A stretch of DNA of 64,000 nt. It comes from Triticum aestivum (taxonomy: Eukaryota > Streptophyta > Magnoliopsida > Poales > Poaceae). Under the pieces are notes generated by a model. It had not been told where the DNA came from and made no database searches. It saw only the letters and a list, made by a program, of their open reading frames with translations. Position numbers and translations under genes: made by a program. Each line of letters opens with the position of its first letter. Positions within the stretch are counted from its first letter, which is position 1. Below, piece by piece: positions 33,389 through 45,545 of the stretch. The stretch is taken from NCBI RefSeq assembly GCF_018294505.1, contig NC_057794.1:195781201-195845200 (forward strand), read 5' to 3'.

Positions 33389-33886
33389 CCCATCCCGGAC
33401 ATCTGACCCGACGCCCGGACGTCCGGCCTCCCCTGTCTGCGCATAGTGAAGGGCCGAGGCCCGTGTACCCCTTCTCCCCCCTAGACTATATATACTCCAC
33501 CTCATCTAACTTTCTAGGGTTAGCAAAGGATTAGCTCATATTTCGTGTGAGAGCTTTGCTCATCCAGTAGGTTACCTCTCCTCGGAGATTCGATCCTCCA
33601 CCAGAGAAGATCCCCCAAGCAGATCCAAGACCCCTTTTAGGGAAGAACTCAAGACCTCCTCACGGAGAAGAACGGCTACCTTTGTATCGTCCCTTGTTGA
33701 TTGTGTACCATGTATCTTTCTTTGGGTTTCGAGGATCTAGCACATGTGTGACTTAATCTTCTTGGTTTCAGTGTCTCTCTTGTGTTTTCCCCATGTTTTC
33801 CCTCGTTTCCCTCCTCGTGTTCTTCGTGTTCATCGCGGGATCTACTCCTTTCGTTAAAGATCGGCCAAATAGGGTTCCACCCTACA
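33389..33886 (+). repeat. 3' part of an LTR of the plus-strand gypsy element
   Basis: The sequence has a TATA box (ACTATATATACT, about 33484) and a transcribed-leader-like CT-rich region, and ends CCACCCTACA six bases before a PBS. The left end is uncertain because of the gap. Confidence 0.6.
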
Positions 33887-33892
33887 TCATCT

Positions 33893-33905
33893 TGGTATCA
33901 GAGCC
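33893..33905 (+). other. Primer-binding site (initiator tRNA-Met)
   Basis: TGGTATCAGAGCC lies 6 nt after the LTR end. Confidence 0.85.
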
Positions 33906-35506
33906 ACGTTGATCACGATTTCGGAGCCTCCCTGTTGTGTTGCTAGCCTAATTTTGCTGATTTTGTCCCTAATTCGAAAATTCCCCACAAAAATAGCCCC
34001 AATTTTTTTGTGATTTGTTGGCGTGATGATGTTTTGTTGGATTTGATCTGCGGATTCCGTGTGTTGCAGGTAGATCTAGCTTTCCATCCACTTTTCCCCA
34101 ATTTCCATCCACCAATTTCTCTGAATTTTGCCCGGATTTGACCTCTCCTCATGAAGATCTTTGAATCCATCCACGGATCCAGAGCCCGGACATCTGGCCT
34201 GACAAGCCCGGACATCCGGCACCCCGGACATCTATCCTCAACCCCGGACGTCCGGCCCCTGGCAGTACCACTTCCTCTCCACCGCCCGTTTTTCGTCCAT
34301 TTGTTTGCCAAATTTTTTCCGGTGCCCACATATACTTCCGCATACCTCCACCACTTCCGCATAGCACCACCATATACCACTAACACCACCACCGCTTATC
34401 AACTCTGACTCCGACAATTTTGGTCCAATTTTGCTTTGAGAATTTGAGTTGCGGTACAGTGTCCTACTTGTGTTTCGGCTATTTAGGTACGGTTTGACAT
34501 CAACACCACCACCACTCATCTTCGCCACGGACGCGTCATCATGAACGACCACCTCGACTACATCTTGATATTCGTGATTGGATCACCGTCATCTGTTCTT
34601 GCTTACGGACGTGAAACCAAAGAACGGTAACCTCGTCTTGGTATTGTGATACTTCATTCTTGCCATTACATTTATTGCCATCATAGCCTTACTCCTTTGC
34701 ATTGCTTACCCCTCGAGACTAGCCATTGAGTATTGCCGGCAACGAGACTTGTGCACATTAGTGATCATACTTCCCATAGCATACATACATCATTGTTGCA
34801 TATCTTGGTATCATCTCTTGTGTCACAAGGTTGTCATCACATACACAATTTCTATCTTGGTTCGTGAAGGATTGCATGAGAAAAGAGCTCAAACATCAAA
34901 GAGCCAAACAAGCTTTTAAGAAAAAGGAAAAGATAAGCAAAGAGCTTTTAAGCAAGAACCATAGCATCATACAACATTAAGATTGTCATACTCGAGCATC
35001 TTGGATCATCACATAGAAACACCTTGCATAGAGCATACTTGGGATAGAAGTCGTTGCATTTTTGCTTAGTAGGTTGTGCACACGTCTTTGTATCCGCCTA
35101 TTGTGCAATCGTGCTAGTGTCTCTCTAGTGCTTGTGAAACAAGAGCATTTTAGTGGATACCACATTTTGTCTCATCCTTGGTTTCCCAACCCCGCTTATT
35201 TCTTTGCGTGTGTGTTTCCGTGTTCCTTATATTGCTTGGTCTACTTGTTGCATTGCAATCTTGCGAATCTTTTCCAACATTATTGAAGCTCACTTACAAT
35301 TGCATTAAATTTTGTGCCACCATCCTAACCAAGCTCCACCATAAGCTTTTACTTGTGAAGGTGTGAGAAACCAACAAGAATTGGTACCAATTGTGCTATT
35401 TCCTTGTCCACATTGGAGTGATCATTGATCCACTTTCAACTTCGGTCAAAGTACATTTGGTATTCGTTCTTCTCTTTCTACCACTCACATTGTGTATCTT
35501 GGAATG
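33906..35506 (+). other. Untranslated leader of the plus-strand gypsy element
   Basis: 1.6 kb between PBS and gag without a sustained ORF. It holds further CCGGACATCCGG/CCGGACGTCCGG units at about 34180-34260 and AT-rich sequence after 34600. Confidence 0.5.
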
Positions 35507-36343
35507 ATGGATAGGCCAAGTACTTCTACCAGCCCACTCTTCATTGAGCATCACGATGACAATAACTCCTACGTCACCAAGGGCCACCTCTTTGGTGCAC
35601 AACGTGCTTTGCATCAAGAGCAACAAGCAATGAGTGAACGCATCGACAACCTCGCCGCCGACTTGCGACTCTCCGAGCAACGTAAAAGAGACTACTTCGA
35701 CCACAAGATCGATGATCACAAGCTAGAGAATTACATAAGGATGGATGAAATTCGCGCTTTGTTGCTCAAACTCTCTTCTTCCACTTCATCTTCATCAAGA
35801 AGGACTCGCCCAAGCCGACACTCCTACTTCACCCTCTCCGGCTCAAGTACACGGACATCGAACACTCTACACCGTGCCACGCACAACGATCATCACGCAA
35901 GCCTCAATCCTCTATGCGACACCGACTGTCCAGAGCGCCGACAACGTCAAACCCAAGAGTCCTTTGCGCTAGCACGAGAACGACAATGTCAACGCCAACA
36001 TGAAGAGGAAGAGCATGCATGTTTACACCAAGATTCACAAGATGCCGAGGCACAACGCCAAGAACAACAACTCCATGAAGCTCAAGCACTTGCGGTGCAA
36101 CAATCCCTCCAAGATTCAAGTCGAGCCGTAGCCAATAGAGGCCGCCAAGCTCATGAACATGAAGAAGCACTTCACGAAGAAGTTCAAGAATGAAGATTTC
36201 AAGCTCGCGTTCATCATCAAGTTCCTCAAGTTCCTCCTCGAGCTCGACAAGCGCCTCCACAAGCTCGCCGACAACATAAAGTTCCTCAAGAGCATGACGA
36301 TAATGGAAATCATCCACGACAAAGAGCAACATGAGGTTGACAA
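35507..36343 (+). pseudogene. Gag N-terminal part, interrupted by a solo LTR
   Basis: The plus frame starts MDRPSTSTSPLFIEHHDD and runs to a stop at 36191-36193. It is charged and Gln/Glu-rich (HEEEEHACLHQDSQ), as in gag linkers. A shifted frame then encodes a serine run up to the solo LTR at 36344. The coding sense resumes at 40718: EQHEVDN on the left and DNPPHQERHE on the right share the duplicated GACAA. At least one frameshift precedes the insertion. Confidence 0.65.
36339..36343. repeat. Left target-site duplication of the solo LTR (GACAA)
   Basis: GACAA before TGTAACGCCCC; repeated at 40718-40722. Confidence 0.9.
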
Positions 36344-39300
36344 TGTAACGCCCCGAGACCATTGTGCCAGGTGTCCTCTAGTTATTCGCTGTTGTTGCCT
36401 TGTCATTGCTTGCGTGTCATGCATTGCATATCATGTCATCATGTGCATTTCATTTGCATACGTGTTCGTCTCATGTATCCGAGCATTTTCCCCATTGTCT
36501 GTTTTGCATTCCGGCGCTCCTATCTCCTCCGGTGGTCATTTCTACCTTTCTTTCATGTGTGGGGACTAAACATTTCCGGATTGGACCGAGTCTTGCCAAG
36601 CGGCCTTGGTTTACTACCGGTAGACCGCCTATCAAGTTTCGTACCATTTGGACTTTGTTTGATACTCCAACGGTTAACCGAGGGGCCGAAAAGGCCTCGT
36701 GTGTGTTGCAGCCCAACACCCCTCCATTTTGGCCCAAAACCCACCTAAACCTCCTCCATCATCTCGGTCGTTCGATCACGATCACGTGGCCAAAAACCGC
36801 ACCTCATTTGGACTCTCCTAGCTTCCTCTACCTATAAATATGTGTCTCCCTCCGAAAATCCCGCAGTCCAAACCCTCGATCCAACTCCCGCACGCCGCCG
36901 GACATGTCCGTCCCGCCGCTGGACGTGTCCGCCGCCGCCTCCACGTTGCTCCGGCCAATACCAGGCCACCACGTCATCGCCGCCACCCCCGCGCCCAACC
37001 GGAGCCCGCGACCTGTCCAGTGCACCGCCTCCCACCGCGCCGGCCCGCGGAGCCCATTGCGGGCCCGCGCGAGCCCGGAGCCGCCGCGGTCGCCCGACCG
37101 CCTCGCCTCCTCAACCGCCTCCCCGCCGTCCCTGCACCTCGCCGGAGGTCCCCGCGTTCCGCGCCACCCGCGCGCCACCGCACTGTTCCAGCGCCAGATT
37201 TGGGGAGCCGCCGCCCGGATCCATCCTTCCAGCACCTCCCGGACCTCCTCCGCTCCTGCTTCGCCGTCTTGCCGTCCATCATCACCGGAGCAAGCTCCGC
37301 CGCTGCCACCGTAGACCGCGTCGTTGAAGACGACGACGACCCGGTCGATCCTCCGCGTGGGCCTCGCAAACCGCGCCCGAGTCTGGCCCAGCTCGCCGGC
37401 CTCCTTCCTTTTCGTTTTGGGCCAAAGCCCATGGGTGAGCCACCACTTTTCCCTGCCCCGTGCGTGACATATTATCTTTCGCCCAGTTCCAGACTTGGCG
37501 ATTTTCCCATGGGTCCCCGAGTTTCCCATGTTTCATATGCCCATGTTCATCGCATCATAACTTTGCATCTGTAGCTCCATTTCAGGCATATAGCATATCA
37601 AAATGTTCGTCTCAGAGAGTAACATCATTTCATCTCACTGAATCATTTTCATTTGAGCTCATCTTGATGCTCGAAATGCTGTTGGAAGAGTGCTATTTGA
37701 GTTAAATTGTCAGATCTGTTGCTCCAAATAGCTATTTGTCATTTTTGCCATGAATTATGTGTGCATGATATGCCCCTGAGCTCTACATATGTTTTGTTAT
37801 ATGCTTTGTCATCTTTCCAGAGGTGCTATCCATGTATTTTTGTGATGTGTGTGGTGACTAGCACAAGCTTGCAAAGTGGTGCATTCGTTAATGTTGATTT
37901 CAGGGAGTTAGCATTTCCACTAAGTCCTTGGACTGTTTATCTCATTATGCCATATGTTCATATTGTTTCCTAGTGATCCGTGCCTCTTTTGAGGATGATC
38001 AGTAAGGATGTTTTGTTAATCTTGTAGTGCTCTATCCATCCATGCCTTTGTTTGCAATTATGGAGCACCCTAGCTTGAGTCAATCGAGCTCTACTTTTGT
38101 CATTTCATGAATCTGGGCAGATTGTCTACTTGTTAGCGATTTTGCCGAGGATGTTGTAGTTGATCCGTGCATGCCATGTTATTGTTCTTGCCACGTCTAA
38201 CTTGTATAATGTGTATTCTTGATGAGTGCATGCTTAGATTGTCATGACTTGTTCTATAGTGAGTGCATAGAGCTCGTAAACATGCCTACTTGGTATCTGT
38301 TTTGCATGCTCCGGTTTATCACTAAGTCTGTAACCTGATTATGTTTTTGCCATATTCACATGCTTGCAAATGTATTTTCTGATCCCTTTTAGGTCAAGGT
38401 CACTAAGAGACTTTTGTTAAGCTCTTTACATGCCATGCTTTACTTTGCCATGTTCAGGCCCTGTAGCATATAGTTTTAATGCTCCAAAGTGTGATACCTG
38501 ATCTGAAATTCCAGGCAAGTGTTAATTTCACTAAGTCTGAAATATGTTTACCAATTGCATTTTTGCCATGCTTGTTTGAACCTGTTAATGGATGAATTGG
38601 CCGTAGCATAGTGCTAGTCTTTTGTTAAGCATCATGAATGGATCCCTGCCATGTATTTTTGTTGCCATGTTTGAGTGCTGTAGCATGTTCATCTTGTTGC
38701 ATTTAGATGGCTACTTGCTGTTTATCGCAGACCGTGCCATATTTGTATTGCTTGCCATTTCCAAACCGTAACTCCAATTCCGGTGATCTTTATACCGTTT
38801 TCAAGAGATTTCATCTCACCTTTCCAGTGGCACACTGGGATTTCCATGTTGAGGCCAGGTTCAATCATTGTTTGTCAAATCATGCATATGCATCGCATAC
38901 CGCATCTCGCATATCATACCATGTTCATGTGTTGGTTGTTTACTATGTTGTGTGCTTCTTTCCGGTGTTTAGTTCTTCGGGTTGGTTCCGGTAACGTCGC
39001 GTTTGTGAGGACCCGTTCGTCTATGCCCGTTTATCTTCTTCATGGACTCGTTCTTCTTCCTTGCGGGATTTCAGGCAAGATGATCATACCCTCGAAATCA
39101 CTTCTATCTTTGTTTGCTAGATGCTCGCTCTTTTTCTATGCCTATGTTGTGATACCTACCACTTGCTTATCATGCCTCCTATATTGTTGAACCAAGCCTC
39201 TAACCCACCTTGTCCTAGCAAACCGTTGTTTGGCTATATTACCGCTTTGCTCAGCCCCTCTTATAGCATTGTTAGTTGCAGGTGAAGATTGAAGTTTGTT

Positions 39301-40717
39301 CCTTGTTGGAACATGGAGATGTTATTCCTTGTTGGAACATGTTTACTTGTTGGGATATCACATTATATCTTATTTAATTAATGTATCTATATACTTGGTA
39401 AAGGGTGGAAGGCTCGGCCTTATGCCTGGTGTTTTGTTCCACTCTTGCCGCCCTAGTTTCCGTCATATCGGTGTTATGTTCCCGGATTTTGCGTTCCTTA
39501 CACGGTTGGGTTATAATGGGAACCCCTTGACAGTTCGCTTTGAATAAAACTCCTCCAGCAAGGACCAACCTTGGTTTTACCATTCGACACCTAGCCTCTT
39601 TTTCCCTTGGGTTAGGCCAGCCCAAGGGTCATTTTTATTTTAACCCCCCCCCCGGGCCAGTGCATGTCTAAGTGTTGGTCCGAACTGAGTAGACTGCGGG
39701 GCCACCTCGGGGAAACTTGAGGGCTGGTTTTACTCGTAGGATGTCTCATCCGGTGTTGCCCTGAGAACGAGATATGTGCAGCTCCCATCAGGATGTCGGC
39801 GCATCGGGCGGCTTTGCTGGACTTGTTTTACCATTGTCGAGGATGTCTTGTAGAACCGGGATACCGGGTCTGATCGGAGGAGGTCTATTCCTTCGTTGAC
39901 CGTGAGAGCTTGTCATGGGCTAAGTTGGGACACCCCTACAGGGATTTGAACTTTCGAAAGCCATGCCCGCGGTTATGGGCAGATGGGAATTTGTTAATGT
40001 TCGGTTGTAGAAAACCTGAAGTTGACCTTAATTAAAATGCATCAACCGCGTGTCTAACCGTGATGGTCTCTTTCCGGCGGAGTCCGGGAAGTGAACACGG
40101 TGTTGGAGTTATGCTTGACATAGGTTGTTTTAGGATAACTTCTTGATCATACTTTCTCGAACGTGCTTTGCCTTCTCTTCTCGCTCTCATTTGCGTATCT
40201 TAGCCACCATATATGCTAGTCGCTTGCTGCAGCTCCATCTCATACCTTTACCTTACCCATAAGCTTAAATAGTCTTGATCGCGAGGGTGCGAGATTGCTG
40301 AGTCCCCGTGGCTCACAGATACTTCCAAAACCAGCTTGCAGGTGCCGATGAGTCCGTGCAGATGACGCAACCAAGCTCAGGAGGAGCTCGATGAAGATCT
40401 TGTCCTTTGTGTTGTTTTCGTTCTAGTTGATCAGTAGTGGAGCCCAGTTGGGGTGGATAGGGGACCTTTGTCGCACTTGGGGTTCTTCTTTTATTTTGGT
40501 TCTGTAGTCGGACCTTGATTGTATTTGGATGATGTAATACTTTATTCATGTATTTGTGTGAAGTGGCGATTGTAAGCCAACTATGTATCATTTTCCCCTT
40601 ATTGTATTACATGGGTTGTGTGAAGATTACCTCACTTGCGACATTGCTTTCAATGCGGTTATGCCTCTAAGTCGTGCTTCGACACGTGGGGGTCTTAGCC
40701 GCATTGGGGGCGTTACA
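36344..40717 (+). repeat. Solo LTR (4374 bp) of the Tek family
   Basis: Starts TGTAACGCCCCG, ends GGGGGCGTTACA, and is flanked by GACAA on both sides. There is no internal region, so it is a solo LTR left by LTR-LTR recombination. It aligns along its length with the LTRs of Tek1 (opposite strand) and the fragment at 41827-45545. TATA (CCTATAAATA) is at 36831-36840. The GC-rich ORFs at 36840-37570 overlap on several frames and are not called as genes. Confidence 0.9.
36900..36930 (+). promoter_or_regulatory. Paired GGAC..GTCC palindromes, solo LTR
   Basis: GGACATGTCC (36900-36909, perfect palindrome) and GGACGTGTCC (36921-36930) start 21 bp apart, 60 bp after the TATA box. The pair recurs in all LTRs of this family. 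Confidence 0.5.
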
Positions 40718-41659
40718 GACAACCCTCCTCACCAAGAGCGACACGAGCTTTATAATCATCAACAACATGGGCGTCATCATCCCCGACCCCAACACAATGA
40801 ACAACAACGCTACGGAAATCTCAAGTTCACCATGCCCAAGTTCAATGGAAGCACCGATCCTGAAGAGTGCCTTTCATGGGCATTGACGGTCGACAAAATC
40901 TTCCCTTTGCACAACTATGAAGAAGAGAAGAATATCGCAATCTCATCCCTTGAGTTCCAAGACTATGTCCTCATTTGATGGGAACAAGCCATAGAGCGCC
41001 GAGAGGCAAGAGGTGAACCACCCATCATTACTTGTGTGCAAATGAAGGATGTCATGAGAGCATGCTTCATGCCTTCCTACTACAACCGCGACCTCTTCAA
41101 GAAACTCCAACTACTCAAGCAAGGAACCAAGAGCATTGAAGAGTACTACAAGGAGATGTAGATTGCCATGATAACAGCCAATGTCACGGAAGACGATGAG
41201 CAGACTATGGCACGTTTCTTGAATGGACTCAACTATCCTATCAAGAAGATTGCCGACTTCCAACCATATTCGAACCTCATCAAGCTAGTACATCAAGCTA
41301 GCAAAGCGGAATGTCAAGTGCAAGATGATTACAAGTATGCCATGTTCTCATCCAAGTCATACGGCTTCTCCAACACCCAAGCTTCAATGACTCCAACACC
41401 GTCTACCAAGCCTTCTACAAGCAACGTCGACAAGTCGAGTTCCAATAAAGCTTCGTCAACTCCAAGTCATCCTCCTACTACGAGCAACTTCAAGCTGAGA
41501 GATTCATCCTCATCCACTCCAACCGATGAGGCCGTCAGGACGAGTTCCTTCAAATGCTTCACATGTGGAGGCCGAGGCCAGAAGTCCTACGAGTGCACCA
41601 AAAAGCGGACCATGGTCCTCAACGACGACGACACCTACGACTCGTTGAGTGAAGGATAA
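40718..41659 (+). pseudogene. Gag core and zinc-knuckle part, two nonsense codons
   Basis: The plus frame continues the interrupted gag: LKFTMPKFNGSTDPEECLSW, the gag core (SSLEFQDYVLI-stop-WEQAIERRE, then YNRDLFKKLQLLKQGTKSIE), a second stop at 41159-41161, and QTMARFLNGLNYPIKKI. The zinc knuckle near 41555 reads CFTCGGRGQKSYEC, where CCHC knuckles have His at the Gln position. The TGA at 40976-40978 replaces what is usually a Trp codon (W-W-E). Gag ends at 41657-41659. Confidence 0.8.
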
Positions 41660-41826
41660 ATGGATGCTCTTGAGCAGGTCGCCATGCAATAGCAAGTGAA
41701 TGATGAAGAGGAACAAGTCTTTTGTGATGAAGATTCAAGTTGTCTCCAAGCTCTTGTTGTCTCCAAGCTCTTGACTCTCCAACATCACCAAGAAGAAGAC
41801 CAAAGAAGATCAAAGATGCCACACAT
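41660..41826 (+). pseudogene. Start of the protease/pol region, truncated
   Basis: A short stretch after gag reads MDALEQVAMQ-stop-QVNDEEEQVFCDEDSS and is then cut off by LTR sequence beginning at 41827. All remaining pol is missing at this junction. Confidence 0.4.
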
Positions 41827-42340
41827 GGGTTTTTGTCTCCATGTGTTGTTGTCATTGTCATGCATCTGATATCATGTCATCATGTGCATTGCATTTGCAT
41901 ATGTGCTCGTCTCATGCATCCGAGCATTTTCCCCGTTGTCTGTTTTGCATTCCGGCGCTCCTATCTCCTCCGGTGGTCATTTCTACCTTCTTTTTGTGTG
42001 TGGGGGTTAAACATTTCCGGATTGGACCGAGACTTACCAAGCGGCCTTGGTTTACTACCAGTAGACCGCTTGTCAAGTTTCGTACCATTTGGACTCCGTT
42101 TGATGCTCCAACGGTTAACCGAGGGACCGAGAAGGCCTCGTGTGTGTTGCAGCCCAACACCCTTCCAATTTGGCCCAAAACCCACCAAAACCATCTAGAG
42201 CGTTCGATCATGATCGCGTGGCCGAAAACTGCACCTCATTTGGACACTCCTAGCTCCCTCTATGCCTATAAATACACCCCCCTCCGAAATTCTCGGTTCC
42301 CCTCTCCTGAAACCCTAGTCGCCTCCCACCTCTCACCGCT

Positions 42341-42369
42341 GGACGCGTCCGCTCGGGCCGGACACGTCC
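42341..42369 (+). promoter_or_regulatory. Paired GGAC..GTCC palindromes, chimeric LTR
   Basis: GGACGCGTCC (42341-42350) and GGACACGTCC (42360-42369), 19 bp start to start, 67 bp after the TATA box. Confidence 0.5.
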
Positions 42370-45157
42370 GACCCAGCCACCGCCGCCACGTGTCCGCCTC
42401 CCACTCGCCCGTGCCCGCGCCCCACATCGACGGCCCGCTCAGCCCATGTTGGGCCCCCGAGCGCGTTTGCCTCCGCGCCGCCCGCGCCTGCCCTTCCCCG
42501 CCCGAGCCGGCAGGCTCCTTCGACGCCGGCCACCGCGAGTGCCATCGCCGGTCATCGCCTCGCCTCGTCGCCGGTCCTCGCCGTCGCCCCACCGCACCGG
42601 CTCCGGCGCCGCCTCACCGCACCGCCCGCTGCCGCCAAGTCGCTGCTTCGCCGCACCGGCCCCGGCCCCCTCTTTGGTGTCCTCCACCTCCTCCCCGGCG
42701 ACCTCGAAGCTCCAGCCGGCCAACCTCGAAATCCACACATGAATAGTACCCAGATCTAGATCTGAGACGGTTGTTTCTCCTCCCGAAACCCTAGATATTT
42801 TGCTATGTTCATTGTGCCGTAACTTTGCATCCGTAGATCCGTTTTGGGCGCATAGCATATCAAAATGTTCGACTCAGAGAGTACATCATTTCATCTCATT
42901 GCATCATTTTAATTTGAGTTCATCTTGACGCCCGAAATGCTGTTGGAAGAGTGCTATTTGAGATAATTGTCAGATCTGCTGCTCCAAATAGCTATTTGTC
43001 ATTTTTGCCATGATTAATGTGTGCATGATATGCCCCTGAGCTCTACATGTGTTTTGTTATATGCTTTGCCAACTTTCTAGAGGTGCCATCCATGTATTTT
43101 TGTGATATGTGTGGTGACTAGCACAAGCTTGCAAAGTGGTGCATTCGTTAATGCTGATTTCAGGGACTTGGCAATTCCACTAAGTCCTTGATCTGTTTTT
43201 ATCAATATGCCATATGTTCATGTTGTTTCCTAGTGATCCGCGCCTCTTTTGAGGATGATCAGTAAGGATGATTTGTTAATATTTTAGTGCTCTATCCATC
43301 CATGTCCTTCATTGCAATTATGGAGCACCCTAGCTTGAGTCAATCGAGCTCTACTTTTGCTATTTCGTGAATCTGGGCAGATTGTCTACTTGTTAGCGAT
43401 TTTGCCGAGGATGTTGTATTTGATCCGTGCATGCTATGTTGTTGTTCTTGCCATGTATAGCTTCTATAATGTGTATTCTTTATGGGTGTATGCTTAGATT
43501 GTCATGAATTGCTCTGTAGTGAGTGCATCGAGCTCGTAAACATGCCTACTCGCTATCTGATTTGCATGGTCTAGTTTTTCACTAAGTCTGTGATCCGATT
43601 ATGTTTTTACCATCTTCACATGCTTGCAATTGTATTTTCTGATCCCTTTTGGCTCAAGGTTACTAAGGGACTTTTGTTAAGCTCTTTGAGTATCTCCATG
43701 CCATGCCTTACTTTGCCATGTTAAATTCCTGTAGCATATATTTTTCTTGCTCCAAAATGTGCTACCTGATCTGAAATTCCAGACAAGTGTTAATTTCACT
43801 AAGTCTGAAACCTGTTTACCAATTGCACTTTTGACATGCTTGTTTGAACCTGTTAATGGATGAATTGGACGTAGCTCAGTGTTCATCTTTTGTTAAGCAT
43901 CATTAATAGATCCCTGCCATGTATTTTGTTATCTTATTTGAGTGCCGTAGAATGTTTTTCTTATTGCATTTAGATGGCTACTTGCTGTTTATCGCAGACC
44001 GGTGCCATATTTGTTTTGCTTGCCATTTCTAACCCGTGCATCCGATTCTGGTGTTCTTTATATCGATTTCAACCGAAATCACCTCACCTTTCCAGTGACA
44101 CACTTGGATTTCCAGGTTGAGGCCAGGTTTATTCATCTCTTGTCAAATCTTGCATATGCATCACATATCACATCCCGCATAGCATATCATGTTTGCATCA
44201 TGTTATTTGAGATTTGCACGTGATTGATTGTGTTCTTTTTGCTTGTTTGTCTTGTTTGGGTAGAGCCGGGAGATGAGTTCGCTAATGAGCAGCCCGTTGA
44301 GTTTGCTTTCGAGGATCCAGTCAACTCTAACAACTTTGCAGGCAAGATGATCATACCCTCGAAATCACTTCTATCTTTGCTTTGCTAGATGCTCGCTCTT
44401 TTGCTATGCCTATGCTATGATGCCTACCACTTGCTTATCATGCCTCCCAAATTGCCATGTCAAACCTCTAACCCACCATGTCCTAGCAAACCATTGATTG
44501 GCTATGTTACCACTTTGCTCAGCCCCTCTTATAGCGTTGTTAGTTGCAGGTGAAGATTGTAGACCGTTCCTTGTTGGAACTTTACTTTCTTGTTGGGATA
44601 TCATTATATTACCTTTTTATCTTAATGCACCTATATACTTGGTAAAGGGTGGAAGGCTCGGCCTTTTTCCTATTGTTTTGTTCCACTCTTGCCGCCCTAG
44701 TTTTCGTCATATCGGTGTTATGTTCCCGGATTTCGCGTTCCTTACGCGGTTGGGTGATAATGGGAACCCCTTGACAGTTCGCCTTGAATAAAGCTCTTCC
44801 AGCAATGCCCAACCTTAGTTTTACCATTTGCCACCTAGCCTCTTTTTCCCTTGGGTTTCCGGAGCCCAAGGGTCATCTTATTTAAACCCCCCTGGGCCAG
44901 TGCTCCTCTGAGTGTTGGTCCGAACCGGGCAGCCTGCGGGGCCACCTCGGGGAAACTCGAGGGTTGGTTTTACTCGTAGCTTGACCTATCTGAGTGTGCC
45001 CTGAGAACGAGATATGTGCAGCTCCTATCGGGATTTGTCGGCACATTTGGGTGGTGTTGCTGGATTTGTTTTAACTTGTCGAAGTGTCTTGTAGAACGGG
45101 GAAACCGAGTCTGATCGGAATGTATCGGGAGAAGGTATATCCTTCATTGACCGTGAG

Positions 45158-45545
45158 GATGGGTGACCCATCGTGGCACCCGGCATGGCACATGTACTGG
45201 ACTGGATGCACAGACGTATGTGCCAAGAGGGAATGTTCCTCTGGTCCGACGAGGACGTCGGTTCCTCTAAGTGGGGGTGTATGTGATGGCTTGGCTTATT
45301 AGGGATGATAGACTACTCATATCAAAAAGGAATTCCTTCTTTTCCGGGAGCCCATTCGGACAGAACTCCCAAATTAAGCGTGCTCAGCTTGGAGTAGTTT
45401 CAGTATGGGTGACCGATAGGGAAGTTGCTCCCGAGTGCGCACGAGTGAGGACAAAGTGCGCAGAAAAGACTAGTATTGATCTGTGGGGCCAGTCTAGATC
45501 CCGCCAGGAGTAACGACCACCGGTGGGTGTGTCCAGGGCGTTACA
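45158..45545 (+). repeat. Foreign 388-bp LTR tail, Cassandra-like
   Basis: This tail replaces the usual end of the Tek-family LTR. It starts GATGGGTGACCCATCG, contains the 5S rRNA-like module at 45343-45427, and ends GGGCGTTACA. A 5S-like module inside an LTR is the known feature of Cassandra TRIM elements; that it comes from Cassandra is my inference. Confidence 0.55.
45343..45427 (+). ncRNA. 5S rRNA-like module inside an LTR
   Basis: The order of blocks matches plant 5S rRNA: CCGG..CCCAT, AGAACTCC, TTAAGCGTGCT (the A-box region), GGAGTAGT, then ATGGGTGACC and GGGAAGT (the C-box region). The intermediate element between the boxes and the outer stem are diverged, and 4 nt are inserted before AGAACTCC. 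It is not a functional 5S gene; the internal pol III promoter boxes are partly kept. Confidence 0.7.

Larger units (their letters stand above)
41827..45545 (+). repeat. Truncated Tek-family LTR with a chimeric 3' end
   Basis: The sequence aligns with the solo LTR and Tek1 LTRs from about 84 bp inside the LTR start (GGGTTTTTGTCTCC) to CCGTGAG at 45157. From 45158 it departs completely from the other copies and ends CCAGGGCGTTACA at 45545. TATA is at 42265-42274. The 5' end and the matching flank are lost by deletion at the 41826/41827 junction, so no target duplication is available. The right flank is LARD2 LTR sequence. Confidence 0.8.

Noticed and set aside
36842..37574. GC-rich ORFs in the solo LTR, and 42439-42858 in the chimeric LTR
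   Set aside because: Overlapping open frames on both strands, Pro/Arg/Ser low complexity, in the leader region of an LTR; not conserved as protein between copies.
45343..45427. A functional 5S rRNA gene
   Set aside because: The outer stem and intermediate element are diverged, 4 nt are inserted, and it is a single copy inside an LTR rather than a tandem array.
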